A stretch of 64,000 nucleotides of DNA from Alteromonas sp. V450 (lineage in GTDB: Bacteria; Pseudomonadota; Gammaproteobacteria; Enterobacterales; Alteromonadaceae). The notes under the pieces are model-generated. The model ran no database searches, was not told the DNA's origin, and saw only the letters and a list, made by a program, of their open reading frames with translations. This document shows positions 36,369 through 47,448 of the stretch, in pieces (position 1 is the stretch's first letter; every line of letters starts with the position of its first letter). The translations under genes were made by a program, and so were the position numbers. The stretch spans positions 1-64,000 of the forward strand of contig NZ_MODU01000004.1 of the NCBI RefSeq assembly GCF_001885075.1. Reading direction: 5' to 3'.

Positions 36369-36797
36369 ATGTCACTTAAAGGTATTAATGCATATCGCAA
36401 GGGTAATTTAAAGCAAGACGTAGCGAATGCAGATCCTCACAAATTAACCTTGATGCTTTTGCAGGGGGCTTTGGACAGGATTGCCTACGCAAAGGGTGCG
36501 ATGGAAAGAAAAGAATTTGATGTTAAAGCCGACTTCATTTCAAAAGCGAGTGCGATAATTATGCACTTGCGTGACACATTAGACATCGACGTTGGTGGTG
36601 AAGTTGCTGAAAATATGTTTGCGTTATACAACTATATGATTGAACGTTTGAGCGATGCGCATATTAATAATAACTTGAATATACTGGATGAAGTGTCTAG
36701 CCTGTTAACACCAATTCGAGATGCTTGGGTTCAAATTCCTGAAGACGCCAAACAGGAAGCCTTTGAAGCTAAACGTCAAAAACGACAAGCTGTGTGA
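36369..36797 (+). CDS. fliS: FliS, flagellin export chaperone
   Basis: A cytoplasmic chaperone binding the flagellin C-terminus. The start at 36369 (MSLKGINAYRKGNLKQD) is preceded by GGAG; the frame from 36300 lies inside fliD. Motifs: ADPHKLTLMLLQGALDRIAY and LDIDVGGEVAENMFALYNYM. The protein is 142 aa. Its stop overlaps the fliT start (GTGA). Confidence 0.95.
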   Translation: MSLKGINAYRKGNLKQDVANADPHKLTLMLLQGALDRIAYAKGAMERKEFDVKADFISKASAIIMHLRDTLDIDVGGEVAENMFALYNYMIERLSDAHINNNLNILDEVSSLLTPIRDAWVQIPEDAKQEAFEAKRQKRQAV

Positions 36798-37105
36798 CTG
36801 ATATCGACCTAAACCACCCTTACACTCCAACTGCGCTGCGCGAACTCAACGACAAAATTGCGTCGCAGTTGGATGAATCATCTTCCTCTGATTTCTCACA
36901 ATTACTCGAATTGGTTAACGAACGAGATAGCCTGATAAATTCCCATTTAGCTTCACTGAATGATGAAGATAAACAAGCGTTTGCAAAACATGAGATAGGC
37001 GTCAATAATAAGTTAAAGGAGCTGGCGCAAAGTTTGCTTGGGTCTTCAAAGGATGAAGTTACGCGGCTTGTTCGTGGCAAAGCTGCGGTTAAAAAATACA
37101 AGTAA
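36794..37105 (+). CDS. fliT: FliT-like flagellar chaperone
   Basis: Probably the FliD chaperone of this operon, judged by position directly after fliS, by small size (103 aa) and by a helical pattern (FSQLLELVNERDSLINSHLA, ELAQSLLGSSKDEVTRLVRG). It uses a GTG start overlapping the fliS stop. Sequence recognition alone is weak, as FliT proteins diverge strongly. It is the last gene of flaG-fliD-fliS-fliT. Confidence 0.7.
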   Translation: MTDIDLNHPYTPTALRELNDKIASQLDESSSSDFSQLLELVNERDSLINSHLASLNDEDKQAFAKHEIGVNNKLKELAQSLLGSSKDEVTRLVRGKAAVKKYK

Positions 37106-37195
37106 GCTTGTTGGGCATAATTAAGCGGTGTGCTCTATTCAGCTATCCAACCGGTAGATAGGGATACGCGCTAACTGCCGTGTGATAAAAACTAG

Positions 37196-39359
<2,164 letters not shown>

Positions 39360-39363
<4 letters not shown>

Positions 39364-40064
39364 ACGTTGCTGTTATCCCTGCTCGTGGTGGGAGCAAACG
39401 CATCAAACAAAAAAATATAAGAGCATTTGCAGGACAGCCCTTAATAGCTTATTCACTTGACGCGGCTAAACGCGCTTCTTTGTTCGACGATATTATTGTA
39501 TCCACAGACTCAGAAGAGATTGCACGTGTGTCTCTCACGCATGGTGCCACCCACATTATACAGCGTGCACCTGAGTTATCTGATGACTACACCGGCACGA
39601 CCCCTGTTGTCCAAGATGCTATTAAGCGCTACGAATTAGCAACAGGTAAAAAAACTACGCGAGTCTGTTGTATTTATGCAACCGCCCCGTTTCTTACTGC
39701 TAGTGCGTTAAAAAAGGGACACGATAAACTTGTTAGCAACGCAAATGCTAATTTTGCTTTTTCTGTTACCTCTTTCGCATTTCCGATCCAGCGCGCTATA
39801 AAAGTTGCCGGCTCTGGGGTTGAGCCTGTCTTTCCTGAGCACATGGGGAAGCGTTCTCAAGATTTAGAAGAATGTTATCACGATGCAGGGCAGTTCTATT
39901 GGGGGCTCAGAGAGGCATGGCTAGACAACGCGGGTATGTTTAAGTCTCACAGCTGCCCCGTGGTCCTTCCTCGTCATTTGGTTCAGGATATCGACACCTA
40001 CGAAGATTGGCATCGCGCTGAGCTTATGTATTATGCATATGTAAAAAGACAAGATGATGAATAA
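39360..40064 (+). CDS. pseF: PseF, CMP-pseudaminic acid synthetase
   Basis: The last step, activating pseudaminic acid with CTP. The CMP-sialate synthetase fold shows the nucleotide-binding IPARGGSKRIKQKNI, then AGQPLIAYSLDAA, VSTDSEEIARVS and YATAPFLTASALKKG. It is 234 aa, the usual size. ATGA overlap with pseC and an 11-nt overlap with pseI. Confidence 0.94.
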
Positions 40065-41127
40065 CTGGCAAAACGTATCAATAAATATCGGCGGCAGACT
40101 TGTAGGCGCCAATCATCCCCCTTTTATTATTGCTGAATTAAGCGGTAATCATAGTCAATCACTCGAAACTGCCTATGAAATGATAAAAGCGGCGAGTGAA
40201 TGCGGCGCTGACGCTATAAAACTGCAGACGTATACCGCCGATAGCATGACACTTAATGTGCACACACCTGACTTTGTAATTAAAGAGCAAGATAGCCTAT
40301 GGCATGGCGAAAACTTATACGGCCTGTATCAAAAAGCCGCAACGCCATACTCTTGGCACAAAGAGCTTTTCGACTACGCAAAGCAGTTGGGCATGTTAGC
40401 ATTTAGCTCTCCTTTCGACGAAGCCGCGGTTGATTTTCTCGACGCATTGCATGTCCCCTGTTACAAAATTGCATCGTTTGAACTTACGGATGTACCGCTT
40501 GTGAGAAAAGCGGCAAGTAAAGGAAAACCGCTTATCATGTCTACAGGCATGGCAAGTCTTAGTGACATAGAGCTTGCTGTAAATACTGCAAGAAGCGCAG
40601 GGTGCAGCGACATCATATTACTTAAGTGTACGAGCACTTATCCCGCAGAGCCTATAAATACGAACCTTCTTACTATTCCCCATATGTCCGATGCATTTAA
40701 GTGCCCGGTGGGTTTAAGCGATCATACTGCAGGCCTTGGTGTGGCGGTTGCCGCCGTCGGCTTTGGCGTCCCTGTGATTGAAAAGCACTTCGTTTTAGAC
40801 CGTTCAGCAGGAGGTGTTGACGCCGAGTTTTCGCTGGAACCCAACGAGCTTAGCGCCCTAGTGACCGAGACAAAACGTGCATGGCAATCCTTAGGGGAGG
40901 TGACGTACGGCGGTAGTCAAGCAGAAGAAAAAGCTAAGCAATATCGGCGCTCAGTCTATGTTAGCGAAGATATAGCGGCTGGCGAAACATTTGGCGCGCA
41001 TAACTTAAAAATTGTTCGCCCTGCTTTTGGATTAGCGCCAAAGCATTGGGACAGCGTCATTGGCAAAAAGGCAACGGTAGCATTGGCAAAAGGGACCGCT
41101 TTGGCGTGGGAGCATGTGTCTTCATGA
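40054..41127 (+). CDS. pseI: PseI, pseudaminic acid synthase (NeuB family)
   Basis: Condenses the 6-deoxy-AltdiNAc sugar with phosphoenolpyruvate. The NeuB domain: PFIIAELSGNHSQSLETAYE, ADAIKLQTYTADSMTL, IASFELTDVPLVRKAASKGK, STGMASLSDIE, GLSDHTAGLGVAVAAV, VIEKHFVLDRSAGGVDAEFS. The C-terminal SAF domain (RSVYVSEDIAAGETFGAHNL) completes it. It is 357 aa. Two consecutive ATG codons (40054 and 40057) are possible starts. Confidence 0.95.
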   Translation: MMNNWQNVSINIGGRLVGANHPPFIIAELSGNHSQSLETAYEMIKAASECGADAIKLQTYTADSMTLNVHTPDFVIKEQDSLWHGENLYGLYQKAATPYSWHKELFDYAKQLGMLAFSSPFDEAAVDFLDALHVPCYKIASFELTDVPLVRKAASKGKPLIMSTGMASLSDIELAVNTARSAGCSDIILLKCTSTYPAEPINTNLLTIPHMSDAFKCPVGLSDHTAGLGVAVAAVGFGVPVIEKHFVLDRSAGGVDAEFSLEPNELSALVTETKRAWQSLGEVTYGGSQAEEKAKQYRRSVYVSEDIAAGETFGAHNLKIVRPAFGLAPKHWDSVIGKKATVALAKGTALAWEHVSS

Positions 41128-42146
41128 GCGAACTTTTGTTCGTCGTTGAAGTATCGTCAGAGTCAGGAATAGGGCATCTAATGCGTTGCTTAGCGTTGGC
41201 TCAAGCGGCGCAAGAACGTGGAATTAATAGCGTATTCTTTGTGCCTGCCTTTGCGCAACGCATTTGTAAGTCGAGGCATGATTGGTGCGGTACGATTGTC
41301 GTTGCTGAGCAAAACTCATCGACAAGCCTTTCGTTAATTGAACAGCGCCTTCAGAAAAAGCGATCGCTGGGGATCGTTGTAGACGGTTATCATTTTGATC
41401 AAGCGTTTATAGAAAGGGTAAGTCAGCTTGGCTTCCCACTTTTAGTACTTGATGATGTGAAAAGTCCGATATGCCAATATGCCAATCTTATAACTAATCC
41501 CGCGGGTGTAGATTGGAAATCCGACTACCAGAGTATAAACCCTCATGCCACATTGTGTTTGGGGCCGCGCTATCGATTGTTACGTCGTTCGTTTCGCCAG
41601 CCTCCCGCACTGCCGCTCTCACGTCGACATTGCCTTACAATTAGCTTCGGTGGAAGCGATCCTAAGCACTTTACCTTGCCTGTGCTCAGTGCAGTTGTAA
41701 AATATCTCCAAGATGTTCCAATTCGTGTTGTGACCGGCCCAGGCTTTACACAGCAAGCCGAGTTAGGTGAATTTTTGACATATTGCGATGCACCCGTTCA
41801 ACATATTCATAACGGTCAAGATATGGCAGATATTTGGGTAAACTCTCGGCTAACAATCGCAGCTGCTGGTGGTTCTCAGTTTGAGCTCGTAGCGTGCTCA
41901 AGTCCTTCAGTTTTGGTTGTTGTTGCCGATAATCAAGTTAGTGCGACAACCCAGGCGGTAGAGCAGGGTTGGTGTGAATGGTGGGATGCTCGACAGGCGC
42001 TCAACGTTGATTTGTTGGCGCAGAAAATAAGCAACTTGTGGAATGATGAAAAACAATTGTCACAGATGTACGCTCGTTCAGAGCATGCTTCTTATCTTGC
42101 AGGCACCGATAATTTGCTTGATGCATTAATCTGCTATGAAGCTTAA
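41124..42146 (+). CDS. pseG: PseG, UDP-sugar hydrolase
   Basis: Removes UDP from the bis-acetamido sugar before condensation. The start at 41124 (MSELLFVVEVSS) overlaps the pseI stop by ATGA; a longer frame from 41046 lies in pseI. A GT-B fold similar to MurG is seen: SGIGHLMRCLALAQAAQERG, with the conserved His after GIG, then VDGYHFD, LVLDDVKSP, ISFGGSDPKHFTLPVL and AAGGSQFELVACSSPSV. The 340-aa length is normal for PseG. Confidence 0.92.
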   Translation: MSELLFVVEVSSESGIGHLMRCLALAQAAQERGINSVFFVPAFAQRICKSRHDWCGTIVVAEQNSSTSLSLIEQRLQKKRSLGIVVDGYHFDQAFIERVSQLGFPLLVLDDVKSPICQYANLITNPAGVDWKSDYQSINPHATLCLGPRYRLLRRSFRQPPALPLSRRHCLTISFGGSDPKHFTLPVLSAVVKYLQDVPIRVVTGPGFTQQAELGEFLTYCDAPVQHIHNGQDMADIWVNSRLTIAAAGGSQFELVACSSPSVLVVVADNQVSATTQAVEQGWCEWWDARQALNVDLLAQKISNLWNDEKQLSQMYARSEHASYLAGTDNLLDALICYEA

Positions 42147-42162
42147 CGTAAAGGATGTGACA

Positions 42163-42729
42163 GTGAATAAGCAAACATTTACTGCTTATCAAGTAACGCT
42201 GACGCCGATAGCGCGTGAACATCAACATGTTCTTAGGCACTGGAGAAATGATCCAGAAATTCAGCAACAAATGTTCTCGGCAAACTATATTACAGAAGAA
42301 CAACAACTTGCGTGGTTTGACCGAATCAATGACTGTAATACCCAGTGGCATTGGATCGTGTCATACAAAGGAGAGTTTATTGGCTCAACAAACATTAAAG
42401 CCATTCAAAAAGGGCAAAGCGTAGTTGAATCGCAAACGCTTGAGGCAGGCTTATATATTGGCGACGCTAGGTACAAAGGAAATGTTTTGGCTTTCGCGCC
42501 TACGCTGGCGATGTATGATTTTTGTTTTGAAAACTTAGCCACCAAAGAGTTCAAAGCGTTGGTTAAAACCACAAACAGCGCTGCCATTAATTACAACCAG
42601 AAGTTGGGGTATAAGATAAAAGCGCAAAGCCCTGACACCGACGTGTGTGAGATGATACTAACGGAACAAGACTATCGGTTGAACACGACGGTGTTAAAAC
42701 AACTACTTTCAAGAGCAAAGAAGCAATAA
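42163..42729 (+). CDS. pseH: PseH, GNAT N-acetyltransferase
   Basis: Acetylates the 4-amino group of the PseC product. I prefer the GTG at 42163, which has AAGGA 7 nt upstream, over the ATG at 42136 inside pseG. The GNAT fold is visible as LTPIAREHQHVLRHWRNDPE, WFDRINDCNTQWHWIVS, EAGLYIGDARYKGNVLAFAP and the AINYNQKLGYK motif. It is 188 aa. With it, all six enzymes for CMP-Pse are encoded consecutively. Confidence 0.88.
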   Translation: MNKQTFTAYQVTLTPIAREHQHVLRHWRNDPEIQQQMFSANYITEEQQLAWFDRINDCNTQWHWIVSYKGEFIGSTNIKAIQKGQSVVESQTLEAGLYIGDARYKGNVLAFAPTLAMYDFCFENLATKEFKALVKTTNSAAINYNQKLGYKIKAQSPDTDVCEMILTEQDYRLNTTVLKQLLSRAKKQ

Positions 42730-42740
42730 AAGAGGAAAGT

Positions 42741-42980
42741 GTGAATAACAACGAGAAACTTATCAATGCGTTTACAACAGCACTTGGCATAGAAGCAGAA
42801 AATGTCACCGATGACCTGACTTACAACGCAATACCTCAATGGGACTCTACCGCTCATATGGTACTCATCGCTGAAATTGAAAACGTGTTCGACGTTATGT
42901 TAGATACCGATGACATTATTGATTTAAGCTCGGTTGCACAAGCGAAAATAATTTTACAAAAATATGACGTCAATACTTAA
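42741..42980 (+). CDS. Acyl carrier protein
   Basis: A 79-residue acidic carrier. The phosphopantetheine Ser is in PQWDSTAHMVLIAEIE, followed by FDVMLDTDDIIDLSSVAQAK, the usual helix III pattern. It starts with GTG preceded by AGAGGAAA. Its end overlaps the next gene by 17 nt. It is clearly not the housekeeping ACP because of its position in the glycosylation island and its sequence; it presumably carries the acyl group handled by the next four genes. Confidence 0.9.
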   Translation: MNNNEKLINAFTTALGIEAENVTDDLTYNAIPQWDSTAHMVLIAEIENVFDVMLDTDDIIDLSSVAQAKIILQKYDVNT

Positions 42981-43731
42981 TCAGTCTTCGCTAGCCGAGA
43001 CAACGGTCATAGTTACAGGTGCGACGGGCGGCATTGGTCAGGCTATTGCGTCTAACGCCATTGCCAATGGTGCGTTTGTCATTGCATGCGGCAGAGACAG
43101 CGACAAACTGGAACGTTTGCGCGAAGAACATACGGACCACGTACATACGCTTTGCTACGATGTAACAGATTCAAACGCTACCGTTGATGCGTTTAAAAAC
43201 ATACAAAAAGGCGTGTCTGGTGAGAAATGGCCAGCATTGTATGGGTTAGTGAATGGTGCGGGCGTCATGGCCGAATCTGTTTTGGCAATGACAAGCAACG
43301 CCGTGTTGCATCAACAAATGGCCGTAAATTTCTTTGCTGCTTATCATCATATGCAGCTTGCTAGTCGTCTTATGGCGAGACAAAAAACAGGCAGCATAGT
43401 TAACATTGTGTCTCAAGTCGGTGAATTAGGAAGTGCTGGAATGAGCGCCTATTCTGCAAGTAAAGCGGCGCTATCAGGGGCGACGAAATCGCTTGCCAAA
43501 GAACTGATGTCTACGGGCGTTCGCGTAAATGCCGTCGCGCCGGGTTTTATCAATACTGAGCTTACTGCCCATTATGACGAACAGGCAAAACAACGTGTGC
43601 ATGAGCGTTGTGTAATGAAGAGGTCGGGAGAGGCGCACGAGGTAGCAGAAGCTGTCGCATTTCTTCTTTCCAAGCAGGCCAGTTATACAACAGGCCATAT
43701 TCTGCCGGTAGATGGATTCTTTTACCCGTGA
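42964..43731 (+). CDS. Short-chain dehydrogenase, FabG-like
   Basis: An NAD(P)-dependent reductase, most likely acting on an ACP-bound 3-oxoacyl group. Rossmann motif VTGATGGIGQAIASNA, the NGAG structural motif (VNGAGVMAES), catalytic Ser in NIVSQVGELG, Tyr-Lys in SAYSASKAALSG, and the typical end TTGHILPVDGF. It is 255 aa. It overlaps the ACP gene upstream and the AMP ligase downstream (GTGA), so the three are translated together. Confidence 0.88.
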   Translation: MTSILNQSSLAETTVIVTGATGGIGQAIASNAIANGAFVIACGRDSDKLERLREEHTDHVHTLCYDVTDSNATVDAFKNIQKGVSGEKWPALYGLVNGAGVMAESVLAMTSNAVLHQQMAVNFFAAYHHMQLASRLMARQKTGSIVNIVSQVGELGSAGMSAYSASKAALSGATKSLAKELMSTGVRVNAVAPGFINTELTAHYDEQAKQRVHERCVMKRSGEAHEVAEAVAFLLSKQASYTTGHILPVDGFFYP

Positions 43732-45200
43732 AGTCAAATTCAGTCAACAGTGCAAAAGGGCAAACCCAGAATGCTTTAACTATTCCCTTTATTTCGTCAC
43801 ACTCTGACAGCAGTGCTGTTGCAATAAAAGATGACAACGCCTGTTTAACGTATCGTGAACTAACGCATCTCGTTGCGCACCAAGCCAGCTTATGGCAAAA
43901 AAATATCGTTTCTAATGAAGCCGTTTTTTTAACAGCGCGTGGTGCTTCTGCGCGACCAATAGTGATGCTGTTTATCGACAACACAATTCAAAGTGTTATC
44001 GATTATTTAGCGGCACTTTCTTTAAATTTTGTTGTGTTGCTACTCAATCCAAAGTGTTCAGCAAAAACAAAAGCACAGTATAAAAAGATGCTGCGGCCCA
44101 ACGCTGAAATTCGACAAGGGGTGTTGTCGTTGTTTCACAGCGAACCGATAAACGTCGATCCGCGGCTATGTTTATTGTTATCTACCTCTGGTAGCACGGG
44201 AGCGAGTAAATGTGTCGCACTCTCGCTGCGAAATATCACAGCAAATTGCAATTCAATTTTGTCTTATCTGCCTATTTTTAGTGACGATAAGACGCTATTG
44301 ACATTGCCGCTAAGCTACTCTTATGGACTGTCCGTTTTACACTCACATTTAAAAGCAGGCGCCACAGTATGTTTTACTTCATATAGTCCCTTTGACAAAG
44401 CATTTTGGCATGTCATAAAACAGCAGGGCATTAATTCATTGTCGGGTGTGCCGTCGTTTTATGAAATGTTATCACGACTTAGGTTTACGACTATGCGCCT
44501 TCCTGAACTGAGGTACTTTACACAAGCGGGCGGAAAGTTAGCCGAATCATATGTAAAGCAATTCGCGAATTACGCCCATGAATCCGGCAAAGCATTTTAC
44601 GTGATGTACGGACAGACAGAAGCCACTGCACGAATGGCTTATTTGTCGCCGGAAAAGGTCTTGTTTAAGCCTCAGTCAATAGGTCAAGCTATTGCGGGAG
44701 GAGAGTTCAAACTGGTAGGTGGCGGCGCTACTGAAGGTAAAGGCGAGCTTTACTATCGCGGTGAGAACGTCATGTTGGGCTATGTATCCGAGGTATCAGA
44801 TTTAAACCATTTAACCCAAGAAGAGTGGCTTGCAACGGGCGATTTAGCGCAAGTAGATGACGATGGTGACTATACCATTACCGGACGCATAAAAAGGATG
44901 ATTAAAATTGCGGGTGAACGAGCGAGTTTAGACTTGGCTGAGCAGTCACTGGCTGAGATTACAGCGCAACAAGCGCTTGATTTAACTACCTGTGTTATTG
45001 GCAAAGATGACAGGCTTGTTGCTGTATTTGCAGGGGAGTTGACGTCAGCGCAGTATGATTCAATCGTCGACAGCCTTTCGACGTCGCTGGCCATACCAAA
45101 ACGAAATATTGCTCTGCATAAAGTAACCGCCATTCCGTTATTGGGTAATGGTAAAGTCGATTATGCAAAATTGTCTGGTCAAATATTGGGAGAAAATTAA
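43728..45200 (+). CDS. AMP-dependent acyl ligase (ANL superfamily)
   Basis: Activates an organic acid with ATP, probably to load the ACP. The GTG at 43728 overlaps the SDR stop (GTGA); an ATG at 43608 in frame would lie deep in the SDR gene. Core motifs: A3 LLSTSGSTGASKC, A5 VMYGQTEATARMAY, A7 TGDLAQVDDDGDYTITGRIK, A8 RMIKIAGERASLD, and the A10 lysine in LLGNGKVDYAKLSG. It has 490 aa. The A8 region lacks the extended fatty acyl-AMP-ligase insertion as far as I can judge. The substrate is unknown. Confidence 0.88.
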   Translation: MKSNSVNSAKGQTQNALTIPFISSHSDSSAVAIKDDNACLTYRELTHLVAHQASLWQKNIVSNEAVFLTARGASARPIVMLFIDNTIQSVIDYLAALSLNFVVLLLNPKCSAKTKAQYKKMLRPNAEIRQGVLSLFHSEPINVDPRLCLLLSTSGSTGASKCVALSLRNITANCNSILSYLPIFSDDKTLLTLPLSYSYGLSVLHSHLKAGATVCFTSYSPFDKAFWHVIKQQGINSLSGVPSFYEMLSRLRFTTMRLPELRYFTQAGGKLAESYVKQFANYAHESGKAFYVMYGQTEATARMAYLSPEKVLFKPQSIGQAIAGGEFKLVGGGATEGKGELYYRGENVMLGYVSEVSDLNHLTQEEWLATGDLAQVDDDGDYTITGRIKRMIKIAGERASLDLAEQSLAEITAQQALDLTTCVIGKDDRLVAVFAGELTSAQYDSIVDSLSTSLAIPKRNIALHKVTAIPLLGNGKVDYAKLSGQILGEN

Positions 45201-45201
45201 C

Positions 45202-46272
45202 GTGTTTTCCTATCCTACAGGGGTGTTTGATTTACCTGTTTACGGCGTTGCTAAAAAACAAAAGCAAACCATGTTAAATCAGATTATCCCTTTGCTCAGT
45301 CAATATCATTATCAACATAGTGATACTTATAAGCGATTAATAGATAGTCGCTTTTTTGATGTTGTTAGAGCCCCGCACGACCAACAGCTCCCCGTGGCAT
45401 CGCGATTGTTTAAAGATTTGACGCTTACGAGTATTGCGCCAAGCGATGTATTTCGGCAAATGCGCTCGTCCGGCACGACTGGTCACGCTTCCAAGATTAC
45501 CCTTGATGGAGAGTCAGCAAAGCGCCAAAGTCGAGTGCTTGTGAAAATCCTGCAAAGTTGGGTAGGCAAACAACGGCGCCCTATGTTATTGATTGATGCG
45601 CCTTCCACAGTGAGAGCCGCCGGCGCAATGACCGCCAGAGCAGCAGGGCTTCAAGGCCTGTCTTTTTTTGGTCGAGATCACTGCTACGCACTTAACGAGA
45701 ACATGGAATTGGACCTTGAAAAGGTGCAGGCGTTTTGCGCTAAATATGCTGATGAACCCGTCTTAATATTTGGTTTTACTTTTATTGTTTGGCAGCAGTT
45801 TATTCAGGCCTTGATTAACAACAATCTGAAATTAAACTTTTCTGATGCTATGCTGATCCACGGCGGCGGCTGGAAAAAAATGCAAGAACAAGCGGTGACG
45901 GACAGCGAGTTCAAAACTGTAATTCGGCGCACACTGGGTCATGTAACTGTACATGATTATTACGGCATGGTTGAACAGACTGGCACCATCTATGTTCAGT
46001 GCGAAAAAGGGTTTCTTCACACGCCAGTTTGGTCTGATGTACTGGTGCGTAGTCCGCAAGACCTACGCTTACTGGAGCATGGAGAGTCTGGTCTGATTCA
46101 GGTTAATTCAATACTACCCACAAGCTACCCTGGCCACTGCATATTGACCGAAGATCGCGGGACAATTGTCGGAGAAGATGACTGCGCGTGCGGAAGGTTA
46201 GGTAAATATTTCAAGGTTCACGGACGGTTGCCAAAGGCACAGGTTAAAGGCTGCAGTGATACATTTAGATAA
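45202..46272 (+). CDS. LuxE-like acyl-protein synthetase / PaaK-related ligase
   Basis: Resembles the acyl-protein synthetase of the luciferase fatty acid reductase complex, which activates an acid as acyl-AMP and passes it to LuxC. I choose the GTG at 45202, right after the ligase stop and with GGGAGA upstream; an ATG at 45148 in frame lies inside the ligase gene. Motifs: MRSSGTTGHASKITLDGESA (ATP loop), MLIHGGGWKKM, HDYYGMVEQTGTIYVQCEKG, GESGLIQVNSILPTSYPG and a C-terminal CACGRLGKYFKVHGRLPKA. It is 356 aa, the LuxE size. No luxA or luxB is in the window. Confidence 0.85.
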   Translation: MFSYPTGVFDLPVYGVAKKQKQTMLNQIIPLLSQYHYQHSDTYKRLIDSRFFDVVRAPHDQQLPVASRLFKDLTLTSIAPSDVFRQMRSSGTTGHASKITLDGESAKRQSRVLVKILQSWVGKQRRPMLLIDAPSTVRAAGAMTARAAGLQGLSFFGRDHCYALNENMELDLEKVQAFCAKYADEPVLIFGFTFIVWQQFIQALINNNLKLNFSDAMLIHGGGWKKMQEQAVTDSEFKTVIRRTLGHVTVHDYYGMVEQTGTIYVQCEKGFLHTPVWSDVLVRSPQDLRLLEHGESGLIQVNSILPTSYPGHCILTEDRGTIVGEDDCACGRLGKYFKVHGRLPKAQVKGCSDTFR

Positions 46273-47425
46273 TAGGCATGTAGAGTGGTGTATTCCACTG
46301 TGTGAGGCTAGCCGTAAAGATAAAAAGCTTACTCAAGATAAGCTGGTTGCTTCTGTAGCCGGCTTTTCTGCGTTTCTGTTAGCGCAGCCAGGCGTCAAGC
46401 AGTTTCCTGAAATTGTTGCGCTTGCCTTTTGGTTTCGAAAAGCGCATTTGCAGCAATTGGAACAAAAACTATTTGCAGAGAAAGCCGATAACGAGGTGGA
46501 TAAAGTCTTTCATATTGCGCCTGCGAACGTAGACACCGTGTTTATGTATACCTTGCTTCTATCGGTATTATGCGGCAATACAAATATCGTCAGAATTAGC
46601 CACAGAAGCGGTGATATTACTCGTCAATTAGTCGACTTTCTTCACGCTTACCTAAAAACACCGAATGGTGAAGTGTTAGCACCTTTTATCGGTGTTGTTC
46701 AGTATAATGCTGAACATGTCGATGTTACTGAACGCCTCAGTAAGTGGTGCGACCTCAGAGTGGTATGGGGCGGCGATGCTGCTATTGAATCGGTATCGAG
46801 GCTTGCCCCTGAGACTCGTCAAATAAGTTTTCCAGATCGTTATTCAGTCGCGGTGTTACAACTCAATAACGAAGACGATATAGAACGCTGTGCCAATAGT
46901 TTTGTCAGTGATGTAGCGCCGTTTACGCAACAGGCATGCTCTTCACCTAAGGCGTTGTATTGGCTTAATACAAACCAAGCGCTTCAAGAGCGCTTTTGGG
47001 AAAAGGTGGGATCGGCGATAGTCCTCAGTAAACACAACTTTGAGACAATCCACAAAGTTGAGCAGCATATCGCGCTACAGTATTTGAGCGGTTGTTTCGC
47101 AGTCGAGCTTCGGGACAATATTGGCAAAAAACTTGCTGAATTTGCGCAGGTAACCAATGTTGGACCGATTGCCAGATGTAAGGTCAAAACCTTGACGGCA
47201 TCAATCTTAGAAGCACATGGCGGGAATGGTCTGGTGTTAGAAAGTGATATCGCGTCGCTTGAGGAAATTGCGTACTCTGCAAAACTACAAACGATAAGTT
47301 ATGCATTACCTCATGGGTGGCAGGAAAGGTCAGGGCAATTTAAACGAGCAGTGCCTTTGGGAAAGGCTTTGGAATTCTCGCCAATATGGGATGGTGTAGA
47401 TCTACTGCAATCCTTTAGTCAGTAA
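46256..47425 (+). CDS. LuxC-like acyl-CoA/acyl-protein reductase
   Basis: An aldehyde-forming reductase of the LuxC family, expected to reduce the activated acid made by the LuxE-like partner using NADPH. Start GTG at 46256, overlapping the LuxE-like gene by 17 nt. Motifs: FHIAPANVDTVFMYTLLLSV, CGNTNIVRISHRSG, RVVWGGDAAIE, and FTQQACSSPKALYWL with the likely catalytic Cys. The C-terminus is about 80 residues shorter than some bioluminescence LuxC proteins (389 aa here). Its product may be an aldehyde or, after further reduction, an alcohol used in the glycan. Confidence 0.85.
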   Translation: MIHLDNRHVEWCIPLCEASRKDKKLTQDKLVASVAGFSAFLLAQPGVKQFPEIVALAFWFRKAHLQQLEQKLFAEKADNEVDKVFHIAPANVDTVFMYTLLLSVLCGNTNIVRISHRSGDITRQLVDFLHAYLKTPNGEVLAPFIGVVQYNAEHVDVTERLSKWCDLRVVWGGDAAIESVSRLAPETRQISFPDRYSVAVLQLNNEDDIERCANSFVSDVAPFTQQACSSPKALYWLNTNQALQERFWEKVGSAIVLSKHNFETIHKVEQHIALQYLSGCFAVELRDNIGKKLAEFAQVTNVGPIARCKVKTLTASILEAHGGNGLVLESDIASLEEIAYSAKLQTISYALPHGWQERSGQFKRAVPLGKALEFSPIWDGVDLLQSFSQ

Positions 47426-47448
47426 TTTAAACAATAAGAGGAATAGTG

